From: Cladorhizidae sp. MBARI D1340-BT2
Taxonomy: Eukaryota > Porifera > Demospongiae > Poecilosclerida > Cladorhizidae
Reading direction: 5' to 3'
DNA length: 64,000 nt
Assembly (NCBI GenBank): GCA_028752905.1
Contig: JAQNBH010000004.1
Location: forward strand, 30,848,251-30,912,250
Of the stretch, positions 33,791-45,004 are shown one piece after another. Positions within the stretch are counted from its first letter, which is position 1, and each line of letters starts with the position of its first letter. Both the position numbers and the translations under genes were made by a program. The notes under the pieces were generated by a model. That model searched no databases. It was not told the origin of the DNA and was given only the letters and a program-made list of their open reading frames with translations.

Positions 33791-35012
33791 TCAGGGGCCC
33801 AGGCTAGGGCTGGGTGATGGTTGGATTGTCTACGGCAGCAGAGAGCATCTATACATGATACGTGTACACGTAAGTGTGGTGCCTGGAAAATCATGAGACC
33901 ATCTCGGGAAGTCCCAAGCACAGACTTCTTGCCGTACCTAAACCGACTAGGGCTACAATAGTGCGAGCAAGAACTCTGAACTTCGGTCATCCGCTGATAT
34001 CCTTGGGACTGCCCTCGGCCCCGCTGAGCCAGACTGATATGTACGTGATGTGTTAGCTATTAGCAAGCACCAGCTTGGCTTAAATAGAACCGTTCCATGT
34101 GCTTGGCCACACTAGGGGCCAGAGGTTGCTGCACTCGCAAACCAAACATAGACTGTGAAGGACGCTAAAGAGCTTCGACCGATGTCATGAAAGGGCCTGC
34201 GTAGAAGGACCCGTGATGGCTTACAAGAGACACTGTGCGCGTGACAAGCTACAAATGTTCGCTTGCAAGCTTTTTAGACACTAGTCTGGTCGAGTCAATT
34301 GTATTCATGAGTCTCTGAGTGTATTCACAGTAGTGTAATGGAGACCTCACTGTGAAGTTTGAGTTTGTATTGCCACGTGTGGCATATATGTATGTCTATG
34401 TAGTCACTGCGGATTCCACTGGGGGGAAAATATGAACGGGTTACCCAACTTGAATATGAACGGGGGACCCTACTTAAATATGAACAGATTACCCTCATGA
34501 AAGGGGGACCCTACTTAAATATGAACAGGTTACCCTCCTTAAATATGAACGGGGGACCCTCCTTAAATAAAAATGGTTTTACTAGATGTGGTCCTCGTAG
34601 TGCAGTGAAAAGATCGAGAAAATGGCTGCTGATTCAAAGATAGGGGAAAGAAAACTGGTCACACAGAGTGAAAACGAGCTACAGGATTAATAGCTGCCAG
34701 GGAACAGATGTAGGAGTTTTTTTAAGACTTGGCCACTGAATTCCTAAGCTTGCTCAAGCTCTGGAGTGGGCTCTATCATTTGTGGGTGGTGTAGGTATAG
34801 GTCTTGGCAAACGTAAAAACACAATTTCACAATGTGCCACTGCTTGTTGCTGCCTCTCCCTTGGACAGCAAGTAGAAGAGACAATTGGCTGCATAGTTGG
34901 TAAAGGGATAATACAGTAGCTGAGGCAGAGGGGAGATATGCTTGTGATGAAGATATTGGACACTTGAACAGTACCTGAACAGTACCAAAAGTGCACACTA
35001 TCTCTTAACATT
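33791..35012. other. Intronic sequence with a small repeat cluster
   Basis: Mostly unique. 34433-34570 holds about six degenerate copies of AATATGAACGGGGGACCCT and its relative GAACAGGTTACCCTC. No gene recognised. Confidence 0.5.
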
Positions 35013-36973
35013 TTGTTTTTGTCACCTTCTGCATGGCCTGACCTTAAATACTGGGACATGGCCACACTGGGTCACCTTCTGCATGGCCTGACCTTTAATA
35101 CTGGGACATGGCCACACTGGGTCACCTTCTGCATGGCCTGACCTTTAATACTGGGACATGGCCACACTGGGTCACCTTCTGCATGGCCTGACCTTTAATA
35201 CTGGGACATGGCCACACTGGGTCACCTTCTGCATGGCCTGACCTTTCATACTGGGACATGGCCACACTGGGTCACCTTCTGCATGGCCTGACCTTTAATA
35301 CTGGGACATGGCCACACTGGGTCACCTTCTGCGTGGCCTGACCTTTAATACTGGGACATGGCCACACTGGGTCACCTTCTGCGTGGCTTGACCTTTAATA
35401 CTGGGACATGGCCACACTGGGTCACCTTCTGCATGGCCTGACCTTTAATACTGGGACATGGCCACATTGGGTCACCTTCTGCATGGCCTGACCTTTAATA
35501 CTGGGACATGGCCACACTGGGTGACCTTCTGCATGGCCTGACCTTTAATACTGGGACATGGCCACACTGGGTCACCTTCTGCATGGCCTGACCTTTAATA
35601 CTGGGACATGGCCACACTGGGTCACCTTCTGCATGGCCTGACCTTTAATACTGGGACATGGCCACACTGGGTCACCTTCTGCATGGCCTTCCCTTTAATA
35701 CTGGGACATGGCCACACTGGGTCACCTTCTGCATGGCCTGACCTTTAATTCTGGGACATGGCCACACTGGGTCACCTTCTACATGGCCTTCCCTTTAATA
35801 CTGGGACATGGCCACACTGGGTCACCTTCTGCATGGCCTGACCTTTAATACTGGGACATGGCCACACTGGGTCACCTTCTGTGTGGCCTTCCCTTTAATA
35901 CTGGGACATGGCCACACTGGGTCACCTTCTGCATGGCCTGACCTTTAATACTGACATGGACACACTGGGTCACCTTCTGCATGGCCTTCCCTTTAATATT
36001 GGGACATGGCCACACTGGGTCACCTTCTGCATGGCCTTCCCTTTAATACTGGGACATGGCCACACTGGGTCACCTTCTGCATGGCCTTCCCTTTAGTACT
36101 GGACATGGCCACACTGGGTCACCTTCTGCATGGCCTGACTTTTAATACTGGGACATGGACACACTGGGTCACCTTCTGCATGGCCTTCCCTTTAATATTG
36201 GGACATGGCCACACTGGGTCACCTTCTGCATGGCCTTCCCTTTAATACTGGGACATGGCCACACTGGGTCACCTTCTGCATGGCCTGACCTTTATTTAAT
36301 ACTGGGACATGGCCACACTGGGTCACCTTCTGCATGGCCTTCCTTTAATACTGGGACATGGCCACACTGGGTCACCTTCTGCATGGCCTGACCTTTATTT
36401 AATACTGGGACATGGCCACACTGGGTCACCTTCTGCATGGCCTGACCTTTAATACTGGGACATGGCCACACTGGGTGACCTTCTGTGTGGCCTGACCTTT
36501 AATACTGGGACATGGCCACACTGGGTCACCTTCTGCATGGCCTGACCTTTAATACTGGGACATGGACACACTGGGTCACCTTCTGCATGGCCTTCCCTTT
36601 AATATTGGGACATGGCCACACTGGGTCACCTTCTGCATGGCCTTCCCTTTAATACTGGGACATGGCCACACTGGGTCACCTTCTGCATGGCCTGACCTTT
36701 ATTTAATACTGGGACATGGCCACACTGGGTCACCTTCTGCATGGCCTTCCCTTTAATACTGGGACATGGCCACACTGGGTCACCTTCTGCATGGCCTGAC
36801 CTTTATTTAATACTGGGACATGGCCACACTGGGTCACCTTCTGCATGGCCTGACCTTTAATACTGGGACATGGCCACACTGGGTGACCTTCTGCATGGCC
36901 TTCCCTTTAATACTGGGACATGGCCACACTGGGTCACCTTCTGCATGGCCTGACCTTTAATACTGGGACATGG
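35013..36973. repeat. 50-bp minisatellite, about 39 units
   Basis: The unit contains TACTGGGACATGGCCACACT followed by GGGTCACCTTCTGCATGGCC. The left half is uniform. The right half has TTCCC and TTTATTTAAT variants arranged in blocks, with a marker CATGGACACACT recurring about 407 bp apart (36151 and 36558). Confidence 0.96.
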
Positions 36974-37380
36974 CAATGCGCAGAGTTACGACGTTGCAGT
37001 TTGTACCACGCCTATACGGAGGCCATTTATTGCTCCATGTGATGGATGGATGTACACATACACTGTATATGCCTGAGGGGGGGGAAGTTTTCCATGAATA
37101 GTATAGTGCTTCACTTTGCTCGACGATTAATCATTTCATTCCATGTGCACAACCAGCTCAAGGTTCAGAACTGAGTTTCCTTTTTCCTCTTGGCATGGAG
37201 GAAAGGCCAGCTTCACACACACACTGGACGTGCAGAAGGCATCTCTTCATCCACACTGACATCGGTTCCTTCTTTCCCCCGCAATTTCATGATACTAGCT
37301 TCCCCAGTCTCTCTTCCTCCCAAGAAAGATGGTAAAGGAATTATCTAGTATGTTGTGGGACTAGGTCTCAGCAGTTTATA

Positions 37381-37604
37381 GTGCTAGTATATACACTCTC
37401 TCCCAGCATCTCATTTTGCTCCCAGCTAGATATTACTGCTCAGCTTTCCTGCTCTCTCCTGTCATGTCCACTTTGTCTCTTCCTGTCTCACTGCTCGGCC
37501 CTGCTCAGGCTCGCTATATTAGCATCATTACTAGAGCTCTACGTGGCATGTCCATTTTGCTTCGGCTGGTGTTGATGCCGTTGATGCTGCTCCAGGATTG
37601 TCTT
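37381..37604. repeat. Dispersed pyrimidine-rich repeat, copy 1
   Basis: Contains CTGCTCTCTCCT, CATGTCCACT and GTTGATGCCGTTGATGCTGC. Related phrases (GTCGATGTTGTCGATGTTGC, CTGCTCTCTCCTTGCATGTC) occur at 50870-50930, pointing to a shared interspersed repeat. Confidence 0.4.
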
Positions 37605-38200
37605 CTCTCCTTGTAAGTTCACTCTAGAGACGTCTGTAGCTAGTTTCTCAAGCCTGTTCTTCTCTCTCCTTGCAAGCTCACTCTAGAGACGTGTGTAGCT
37701 AGCTTCTCAAGCCTGTTCTTCTCTCTCCTTGCAAGCTCACTCTAGAGACATGTGTAGCTACATTGTAGCTTCTCAAGCCTTTCCTTCTCTCTCCTTGCAA
37801 GTTCCTGTAGAGACATGTGTAGCTAGTTTCTCAAGCCTGTTCTTCTCTCTCCTTGCAAGCTCACTCTAGAGACGTGTGTAGCTAGCTTCTCAAGCCTGTT
37901 CTTCTCTCTCCTTGTAAGCTCACTCTAGAGACGTGTGTAGCTAGCTTCTCAAGCCTTTCCTTCTCTCTCCTTGCAAGTTCCTGTAGAGACGTGTGTAGCT
38001 AGCTTCTCAAGCCTTTCCTTCTCTCTCCTCGCAAGCTCACTGTAGAGACGTGTGTAGCTAGTTTCTCAAGCCTTTCCTTCTCTCTCCTTGCAAGTTCCTG
38101 TAGAGACGTGTGTAGCTAGTTTCTCAAGCCTTTCCTTCTCTCTCCTTGCAAGTTCCTGTAGAGACATGTGTAGCTATGTAGCTTCTCAAGCCTTTTCTTC
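37605..38200. repeat. 54-59 bp minisatellite x 10
   Basis: The unit contains TTCTCAAGCCTGTTCTTCTC and GAGACGTGTGTAGCTAG. Confidence 0.93.
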
Positions 38201-38594
38201 CCTGTACTTTGTCTCGGTACAGCTCTGTCTAGACTGTGCTGTTGTCTTTCTCTTGGCCTTTGTTCTTGCTGCTCTTACCCCCTTCCTCAATTTGTTGCTC
38301 ACATTTCTTTCAATAATACAGCTGGACCTCTTGAATATCAGCACTGTTCATGGAGGTCCAGAATGCAATTGAAAAGCATGTTTCGAGCATGTGGGATGAC
38401 TAACATCTGACTTTTCATACAGACATGCTACTAATGGTACAGCGCAGTACTAAAAGTACCCAACAAAACCTTTCCTCTCCCTCAGCTGTTTTTTCACAAG
38501 CACATTTCATGTCAGAGCCCTCTGGACAGCACTTTGTGTTGCTAGACATCTGGTTGTGCAACCTTGCATCTGTTTGGAATGTATAACAGAGTCT

Positions 38595-38880
38595 GGGCCG
38601 TAGCTAGTGTTGGGGCCAGGGCAATGGCTAGGTTTTGGTCAATCCATGACAGTAGATAGTTAGGGCCAGGTCAATGATTAGGGCCAGGGCAATGGCTAGG
38701 TTGAGGACCTTGGCAGTAGCTATGGTTAGGGCCAGGTCAATGACTAGTATGTCGAGGTCCATTCATGGCAGTAGCTATGGTTAGGGCCAGGTCAATGATT
38801 AGGGCTAGGGCAATGGCTAGGTTGAGGACCTTGGCAGTAGCTAAGGTTACGGCCAAGGCAATGGCTAGGTTTTAGGGCAT
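38595..38880. repeat. Degenerate GGCTAGGTT/GGGCCAGGTCAATG repeat
   Basis: About five irregular units of 50-90 bp. The rest up to the LTR at 39115 is unique. Confidence 0.75.
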
Positions 38881-39114
38881 GTCTAGTATCTGGGGCAACG
38901 GAGAGCAATGCAATTTATCAATGCTATGAAGACCTGAAGCATATGCCTTGGCAAGGTGCCTCAGCTCACCACACAATGGCCTGCATTAGCATCTACATTC
39001 CTCTACCTGCCTGGAATTACCTGCCTGGAATTGAACTGGTGATGTAGTGTGCCACTCCCCATAGCCCAGCGATGTACCTTAATTTAGCTCGTAAAGAAGA
39101 TGAACAGGTCACCC

Positions 39115-39367
39115 TGTTATGCCACAGCCCTTGCTATTGGTGGCCTGAAGGGCAGTGGCCTAACCCAATAGTTCAAGTCTTCTGTAGTTGATAACAACGT
39201 AATCCTACAATTTCACTTCAGTACTGTACATGTATATCTCAACACTACTAGTGCCTAGCCTGGTGCCCTTAATTAGACTGCCAGGCTCAGCTCACATATG
39301 ACCAAATATGGCAAGTACAATAACATTACTGATGTGGTACTGATGTGGTCGTCCAATCATATGATAG
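39115..39367 (-). repeat. 3' LTR of the gypsy element
   Basis: Direct repeat of 42915-43158. It begins TGTTATGCCACAG (plus strand) and shares TGATAACAACGTAATCCTAC and CCTGGTGCCCTTAATTAGAC. It differs from the 5' LTR by scattered substitutions and small indels, including an 11-bp local duplication (GATGTGGTACT). The interior boundary lacks a purine tract. Confidence 0.88.
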
Positions 39368-39912
39368 TACATACTGTATGTGTGAAACAAAAGCAGTCTT
39401 GTCTCGGTCTTCTGGTCTGACTGGTACTTGGTAGTGCCCTTTTAATAAGTCTAGTATCGACAAATAGAAGGCCTACCCCAGCTTGTAGCAAATCCTCAAT
39501 CGTTGGCATCTGGTAAGGGTCAGCTGTTGAGTTTCCTATAATCGCTACAGCGCTGGAGGGTGCCATCCTTTTTAGCCACAGTCACAATGGGTGAAGCCCA
39601 GGGGCTTCTTCATGGTTCTATCACATCCAAGTGCAGCATAGCCTTTATCTCCTTCCTGACCTGCTCCTCCCAAGCATTAGGGATCCTACATGTATAAGTG
39701 GGTAGGCGAAATGGTACTGCCCCCTTGGTGTCGATTGTATGCTCGACTGTCTCAGTCCATCCTGGTGTGCCGGAGTAAACCATTGGTCGTCTGTCCACGA
39801 GCTCATTCAGTAGCTTCTGCTGTTCAGCCAGCAGCTGTGTCCCAAGGGTTGGTGCTCCCGTCTCTGTTGTGTCGATGATGTCATCTTCAGTTTCTGAGTC
39901 GTCATTAGGCAC
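39368..39912 (-). pseudogene. Reverse transcriptase N-terminal fragment (gypsy-type)
   Basis: Minus-strand reading shows the linker typical of gypsy polymerases (HTIDT, then P-x-R-x-P, then MLHLDVIEP), then SPWASPIVTVAKKDG, then DPYQMPTIEDLL and KTAFVSH. These are the fingers motifs of the polymerase. A frame change occurs after VIEP, and at least two further breaks follow. The sequence ends at the LTR before the palm motif with the catalytic aspartates, so no activity is possible. It follows the integrase C-terminus with only a short acidic spacer, which shows the unusual gene order. Confidence 0.8.
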
Positions 39913-39929
39913 TGCTTCTTACAGCACTG

Positions 39930-41130
39930 ATGCCACTGGTGAATGCCATGGCTTCATCATGTTCACATGAAAGGTTCTTTGTCTCTTCCGTCTGTCATCA
40001 ATGTCAATGTCGTAGGTCACTAGTGATACGTTAGGACTGTGTAGGGCCCCTGCCACTGTACTTGCTTGCTTCAGAAGGCATCAGCACCAGGACCTGGTCT
40101 CCTCCCTCAAAGCTCCTGTGTCGAGCATCTCTGTCATACCATACTTTTGTGCCTTTTTCCCCTTCCAGTCTGGTTATCCCATGCAAGGTCCCTCATGTGG
40201 TCGAGTCTATTCCTCATGTCCAGTACAAAGGAAGCTACTGACTCCGATCTAGTTGGTCCGGCCACCCAAGACTCCTTCAATACGTCTAAAGGTCCTCTAA
40301 CATATCTGCCAAAAAGTAGCTGAAATGGGGAGAAGCCCGTAGCATGCAGCACCTCCCTGTATGCAAACAAGAAGTAAGGTAACAAAGTATCCCACTCCCT
40401 CTTATCACCTCTGATCTTTCTCATCATCTGCTTGAGCATGCCATGGAACTGCTCCACTGCCCCGTTTGTCTGTGGATGGTATGGCGAGGTCTTGAGGTGC
40501 TTCACTCCAAGGAGACGGTACAACTCTTCCATGAGTGCAGACAGAAAGTTTGACCCTTGGTCAGTCAGAATCTCCTAGGGTACTCCAGCCCTGGAATAAA
40601 TGCTCATCAAAGCTTCTGCCACTGTCGGTACGTATGTCTTTCGGAGGTGTATTGCCTCAGGGTATTTTGTCCCATAGTCCATGAGAGTTAGCATGTACTT
40701 GTTCCCGCTCTTCGTCCTCGGCAGGGGTCCAATAATGTCGATGGCCACCCAACTGAATGGTCAATATCACTGGGAGTGGTACCAGTGAAGCTTTGTTTGT
40801 GGTATTTCTTAGCTGCCTTCTGGCACTCCCCACAACTCTTGCAGGCTTCTGCAACGTTCCAGTTAATCCCTGGCCAAAAGAAATGCCGTAGTAGTCGTTG
40901 TGTTGTCCGCTTTTCTCCCAAGTGCCCTGCCATTGGAATGGAGTGGGCAAACATAATGGCTTCTCGTCTCTTCTCCCTGGGCATCACGAGCTGGCTAAGC
41001 TCCCCGCCCAAGGGGCCATTGCTCATGTGGTAGAGCAGACCTTCCTCTTGAAGGTAGCTGGAGTTCTCATCTTCTACCAGCTTCCATGCCGCCTGCAGTG
41101 ATGTGTCGGCATGCTGGGATGCCTTAAAGT
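39930..41130 (-). pseudogene. Integrase (gypsy-type), interrupted
   Basis: From right to left on the minus strand: a segment typical of the region before integrase (LQEEGLLYH); the HHCC zinc-binding domain (His-x-His spacing in AHSIPMAGHLG, then CKSCGEC); the DD35E core with first Asp in AIDIIGPLP, second Asp in ILTDQGSNF and Glu in NGAVEQFHG; and a C-terminal part with WYDRDARHRSFEGGDQVLV and TFHVNMMKPWHSP. One in-frame TAG lies just before the second catalytic motif, and a frame break occurs after the C-terminal GDQVLV segment. All three catalytic residues survive in the remains. Confidence 0.85.
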
Positions 41131-41252
41131 CATCTTCTTACTTTCTCTGATCATGTCTGTGTCCACCGTCTTTTACTCTGCTGCTTTGATGGGCTGCCTT
41201 CCTCTTCTAGCTTATGGTCTGTCTAAATTTTGTGGAGGACACAGCAAACAGA

Positions 41253-41760
41253 TTAATCAAAATTGAATACCTCACCTAATGTTTTGATATCCGTGCCAGA
41301 GGTACATGTACTTGTGGCTGCTTCCTGTTGGTCCTTCTGCTCGAGTCTGGATTGCCGGGTCTGTACTTCCAACACTTCCTTGGTAGCTTTCTCCTTCGCG
41401 GTAGCTGCCTTGATAAGTAGAGTGTTGAAAAGTGGTAGGTCAGTTCCCAGGAGCACTCCCTCCTGGAGGCCCTTCATCACCCCGACCTTGCTCCGAAAGG
41501 TCTGTCCATCCAGGCGGAGTGTTACCATGGCCATTGGGACGTGTAGCATCTGCCCACTCGCTACTCTGATAGCAAGGAGCTCCCCTGTGTATGCATCCTG
41601 TCTCAACACCTCCGAGTTGACCAGAGTGTGCTGTGCTCCAGAATCCAGCTTCTATCTTGCCCGGAACACTCCATCCAATTCCCCTGCAACAGAGTAGTCT
41701 GCTTTGATCGGGATGCCAGTGTCACACCTGTAAATCTTTTTGGGACAGTTAGATCCCATG
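41253..41760 (-). pseudogene. Retropepsin-type protease region
   Basis: The active-site motif LDSGAQHTLV (about 41632-41661) is followed by the downstream GVLLGTDLPLF motif that packs against the active site in retropepsins. It spans about 110 residues, the usual size of an aspartic protease monomer, then a Lys/Glu/Gln-rich tail. It lies between gag and integrase on the minus strand. The region up to DSGA and the rest are in different frames. Confidence 0.75.
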
Positions 41761-41762
41761 TG

Positions 41763-42853
41763 CTACCACTCCCTCCAAGTGAAACAAAAGGGGCGCTTAG
41801 CCCTGTCAAAATACTTAGCCAACTTGCCTTTCCTTGCTGACTCAGTTCCCTGGTTACTGTTGCTGTCCATGGTTGAAGGAAACGTCTGAGGGGGCTCCAA
41901 CTCATTGATGTCAGCTTTTTCTGTGTCTTCCCTCCTCTCATATGGCCAAGGTGAGCGTCTGTCTGCCTTCCAATGTCGTGGTCGAGTAAGTATTGAGTGG
42001 TCCAGGTTCCTGTCCCTAATATATTTGTCTGGTAGCTCCCCGACCTTCCTTGCAGTGGATGGGCAATGGTCTCTGACACAATAAGCAATATGATTGGTGA
42101 GCATCCGGAGGAGGTGTTCTCTGGAGAATACTTCATTGCATTCACTGACTTTGTTGCACTCCAACCGGCACTTTCGTCCAAGGTCCGTCAGCTTCCCTGC
42201 CATCTGTACGACTGTTTCTCCAGGCTTGAACGTTGCCTCCACCAGCGTTTCTGGTAAGTATCGTTAGTTATTCCAAGCCATTGTTTAATGGCCTCCTTCA
42301 CCAGGTCGTACTGTTCTGATTCCTCTGCTGGTAAGGCCAGGAATGCTGCTAACACATCTCCTTCCAGGAGAGATCGGAGGTGGAGGATCCAATGGGCTCT
42401 CGGTATGCCAAAGGTAGTCATATGTTGCTCAAACCATGTTAAAGCTGCATCGATGTCGTCCTCGTCCTTAATTGCTGCTAGCTTGGGGGGGTTGTAGCTT
42501 AGGTTGCTGTCTCTCTGTGACTAACGACTGCATGAGTTGAGTGACCTGTTTAGCATCTCGAATTTGACGCTGGTGCTCCGACTCTCTCTCTGCTTCCAGA
42601 TGACTCCATCGCTCTTGGTCCAGTCTCCTTTGTTCCTCCTGTCTGTTCTGCTGGGCTATCTTTTCAGCCTCAAAGCGTCGCCATCTGTTAGCTGCTGTTG
42701 GACCATTATTTGCAGCAAGTCAGCTGTTCCTCGTTGTTCCGCTGCCATGGCTCTGGTGATCCGGACAGTGTCTTCTCCGTTTCTTTCTGTCAGGATTAGT
42801 TCTTCCATCTCTGTTCTGCCGAGTTGCTTGGCCTTTTTGTCTGTGCTGGACAT
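41763..42853 (-). pseudogene. Gag, broken
   Basis: Starts at an ATG (42853) with a charged, Gln-rich coiled-coil N-terminus (through EERGTADLLQ-type sequence). A frameshift follows near 42660. Then comes the capsid-like region of gypsy and SCAN proteins: WILHLRSLLEGDVLAAFLAL and YDLVKEAIKQWLGIT, then the FKPGETVVQMAGKLTDL helix. At the C-terminus a zinc-knuckle relic (CFTW...HMGSNCP) has Trp for the second Cys and a stop within. At least three frame breaks are visible. Confidence 0.8.
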
Positions 42854-42900
42854 GTGCTACTGGTCTAGGGGTCTATTGGTCTATAGTTCGAATCGAGTTT

Positions 42901-42912
42901 CCGCTGCCACCA
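42901..42912 (-). other. Primer-binding site of the LTR element
   Basis: Read on the minus strand, TGGTGGCAGCGG starts 2 bp inside the 5' LTR end. The leading TGG complements a tRNA CCA end. I could not assign the tRNA. Confidence 0.6.
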
Positions 42913-42914
42913 TA

Positions 42915-43158
42915 TGTTATGCCACAGCACTTGCTATTGGTAGTAACTGGCCTGAAGGGCAGTAGCCTAACCTACTAGTTCAAGTCTTCTGTAGTTGATA
43001 ACAACGTAATCCTACAATTTCACTTCAGTACAGTATATCTCAACACTTACGCAGTGCCTAGCCTGGTGCCCTTAATTAGACTGCCAGGCCCAGCTCACAT
43101 GACCAAAATTGGGTAAGTACAATAACATTACCGATGTGGTTGTCCAATCATATGCTAG
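42915..43158 (-). repeat. 5' LTR of the gypsy element
   Basis: Partner of 39115-39367, same orientation. The outer border is uncertain by about 10 bp because CATATGNTAG is shared with sequence inside the other LTR junction. Confidence 0.88.
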
Positions 43159-43375
43159 CGTGTGTGTATGTGTGCATGTTCAGTAGGTTCTAATCAGGGT
43201 CATGGAGTTCATGCAAGCCTGAGGGTCTGCTTTAAGAGCTCATCAGCACCTAGGGTATAGAGTCGCACCTTGCCAGGTCAAGGTTGTCATCTGTTGTGGC
43301 CGGGGCCCAACACACCCACCTGGAAGAAAATGTTTCGTAAAGGTCTTCACGTTGTTCTTGGCCATTTGGTTGCAT

Positions 43376-43972
43376 AGTCGGTGGAAGAAGTTAGAGTAAT
43401 GGCTGTGCAGGCAGTGGAAGGGATAGAGATGGCCACTCAGTGAGATGGAAGAAGTTAGAGTAATGGCTGTGCAGGCAGTGGAAGAGATAGAGATGGCCAC
43501 CCAGTGAGATGGAAGAAGTTAGAGTAATGGCTGTGCAGGCAGTGGAAGGGATAGAGATGGCCACCCAGTGAGATGGAAGAAGTTAGAGTAATGGCTGTGC
43601 AGGCAGTGGAAGGGATAGAGATGGCCACCCAGTGAGATGGAAGAAGTTAGAATAATGGCTGTGCAGGCAGTGGAAAGGATAGAGATGGCCACCCAGTGAG
43701 ATGAAGAAGTTAGAGTAATGGCTATGCAGCCAGTTGAAAGGATAGAGATGGCCACCCAGTGAGATGAAGAAGATGAAGAAGTTAGAATAATGGCTGTGCA
43801 GGCAGTGGAAGGGATAGAGATGGCCACCCGGTGAGATGGAAGAAGTTAGAGTAATGGCTATGCAGTCAGTTGAAAGGATAGAGATGGCCACCCAGTGAGA
43901 TGAAGAAGATGAAGAAGTTAGAATAATGGCTGTGCAGGCAGTGGAAGGGATAGAGATGGCCACCCAGTGAGC
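43376..43972. repeat. 64-bp minisatellite x 9
   Basis: The unit contains GTAATGGCTGTGCAGGCAGT and GATAGAGATGGCCACCCAGT. Two units carry an extra AGATGAAGA insertion and TCAGTT variants, repeated as a pair. Confidence 0.94.
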
Positions 43973-44067
43973 AGCACGTGACCGCGGTAGATGCAGCTCT
44001 GAACCTTCTGGAATTCTAAGCATATTCATGATTAGCTGCTTCTAGAAAGTGAGTGTATTAACAGAAG

Positions 44068-44155
44068 TAATTGTAAGATGCTCTAGCCTTCATCAGGAAT
44101 AATTAGATGCTCCAGCCTTCATCTGGAATAATTAGATGCTCCAGCCTTCATCAGT
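44068..44155. repeat. Three copies of the 8.2-10.6 kb minisatellite unit
   Basis: GATGCTCTAGCCTTCATCAG plus GAATAATTA, three times with slightly shortened units. This is the same family as the large array 34 kb away. Confidence 0.9.
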
Positions 44156-44521
44156 TCAAGTTGATTCTCTTGAGAAGGTTATTGTAATGTTATTATGTCA
44201 ACTGATAGTTCATTGAGAGTGTATTAAAGGGTGATGCGTATTTTTCTTAAGTGTATTCATGAATATAGTTGATGTATTTTCTTGTTTATAGATAGCCAGG
44301 TTCATTCAAGAGCATTTCTAAGTATATTCATGAGAGCATTTCTAAGCGTATCCATTGGTAATTACTATTTCAGAAAGTGAAGTGTATTCATGAGAGCATT
44401 TCAACTGTTTTACAAGAATTGAAGGAGAGCATTTCTAAGTGTATCATAAGGCATTTCTAAGTGTATTCATAAGGGCGTTTCTAAGTGTATTCATGAGTAA
44501 TAGTAATTGTATGGTTTGCAG

Positions 44522-44564
44522 ATTATGACAGGCTTCAGTTTTGTGCAAAAGACCTCCAAAAGAA
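44522..44564 (+). CDS. TATDN1: TATDN1-like deoxyribonuclease, exon 7
   Basis: A 43-nt exon with acceptor GGTTTGCAG and consensus donor GTAAGT, phase 1 in and 2 out. With the split codon it reads D-YDRLQFCAKDLQK, matching the family sequence LD(F/Y)DRLQFC-x-K-x-x-Q that follows the metal-ligand Glu. It lies 18.2 kb after the previous exon, across the transposon-filled intron. Confidence 0.92.
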
Positions 44565-44579
44565 GTAAGTATTAGTCAT

Positions 44580-44740
44580 TGCGCTAGAAATGTTGGAACC
44601 TTTGAGGGGTTTGCATCCTTGTCAAAGCCTTTCTCTCGATAACCGGCTTAATTCCCATGTTTCGGCTATGACCTTGCCTTGGCCTTTAGCATCTACATAG
44701 CTGAAACATCGAGTGAGCACATTTAAGGTATGATGAGTTT
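44580..44740. repeat. Dispersed repeat fragment (partner of 6980-7160)
   Basis: Shares AAACATCGAGTGAGCACATT with the 7.0-kb locus (two mismatches). It also contains internal inverted pieces CATGTTTCGGCTATG and CATAGCTGAAACAT. Confidence 0.4.
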
Positions 44741-45004
44741 TGTATCTCTCCTACATTTGTGAACTGAGAGTTCGTTGAGAGTATATTTTTGTTGCTTTCA
44801 TGGACATTGCCATGGCGCTAAATGGCATTACTAGCATGAGGTGAGGGATGTGAGGTTCAATGCATCTGTCACTCACAGTGGAGTCTTACGAGAAGCTAAG
44901 TCTTCAGCAGAGTTGGGGAGATGAGTTCCCAGATGTGATCTTGTTCGTGTAGAGAAGACTTCCTCCTCTGAGGTGCATGTGGATAACCACGCCCACTTCC
45001 ATGA

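Larger units (their letters stand above)
39115..43158 (-). mobile_element. Defective Ty3/gypsy-family LTR retrotransposon with integrase before reverse transcriptase (Gmr1-like)
   Basis: Two similar roughly 250-bp LTRs flank a 3.5-kb interior read on the minus strand in the order gag, protease, integrase, reverse transcriptase start. The integrase and reverse transcriptase fragments look like Ty3/gypsy, in which integrase normally follows RNase H. Integrase placed upstream is the hallmark of the Gmr1-like lineage. The element is dead: there are frameshifts and stops in gag, protease and integrase, and everything from mid reverse transcriptase through RNase H is deleted up to the LTR. No target-site duplication is recognisable. 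Confidence 0.85.

Noticed and set aside
39690..41697. Plus-strand frames across the LTR element
   Set aside because: Shadows of the minus-strand gag, protease, integrase and reverse transcriptase sequences.
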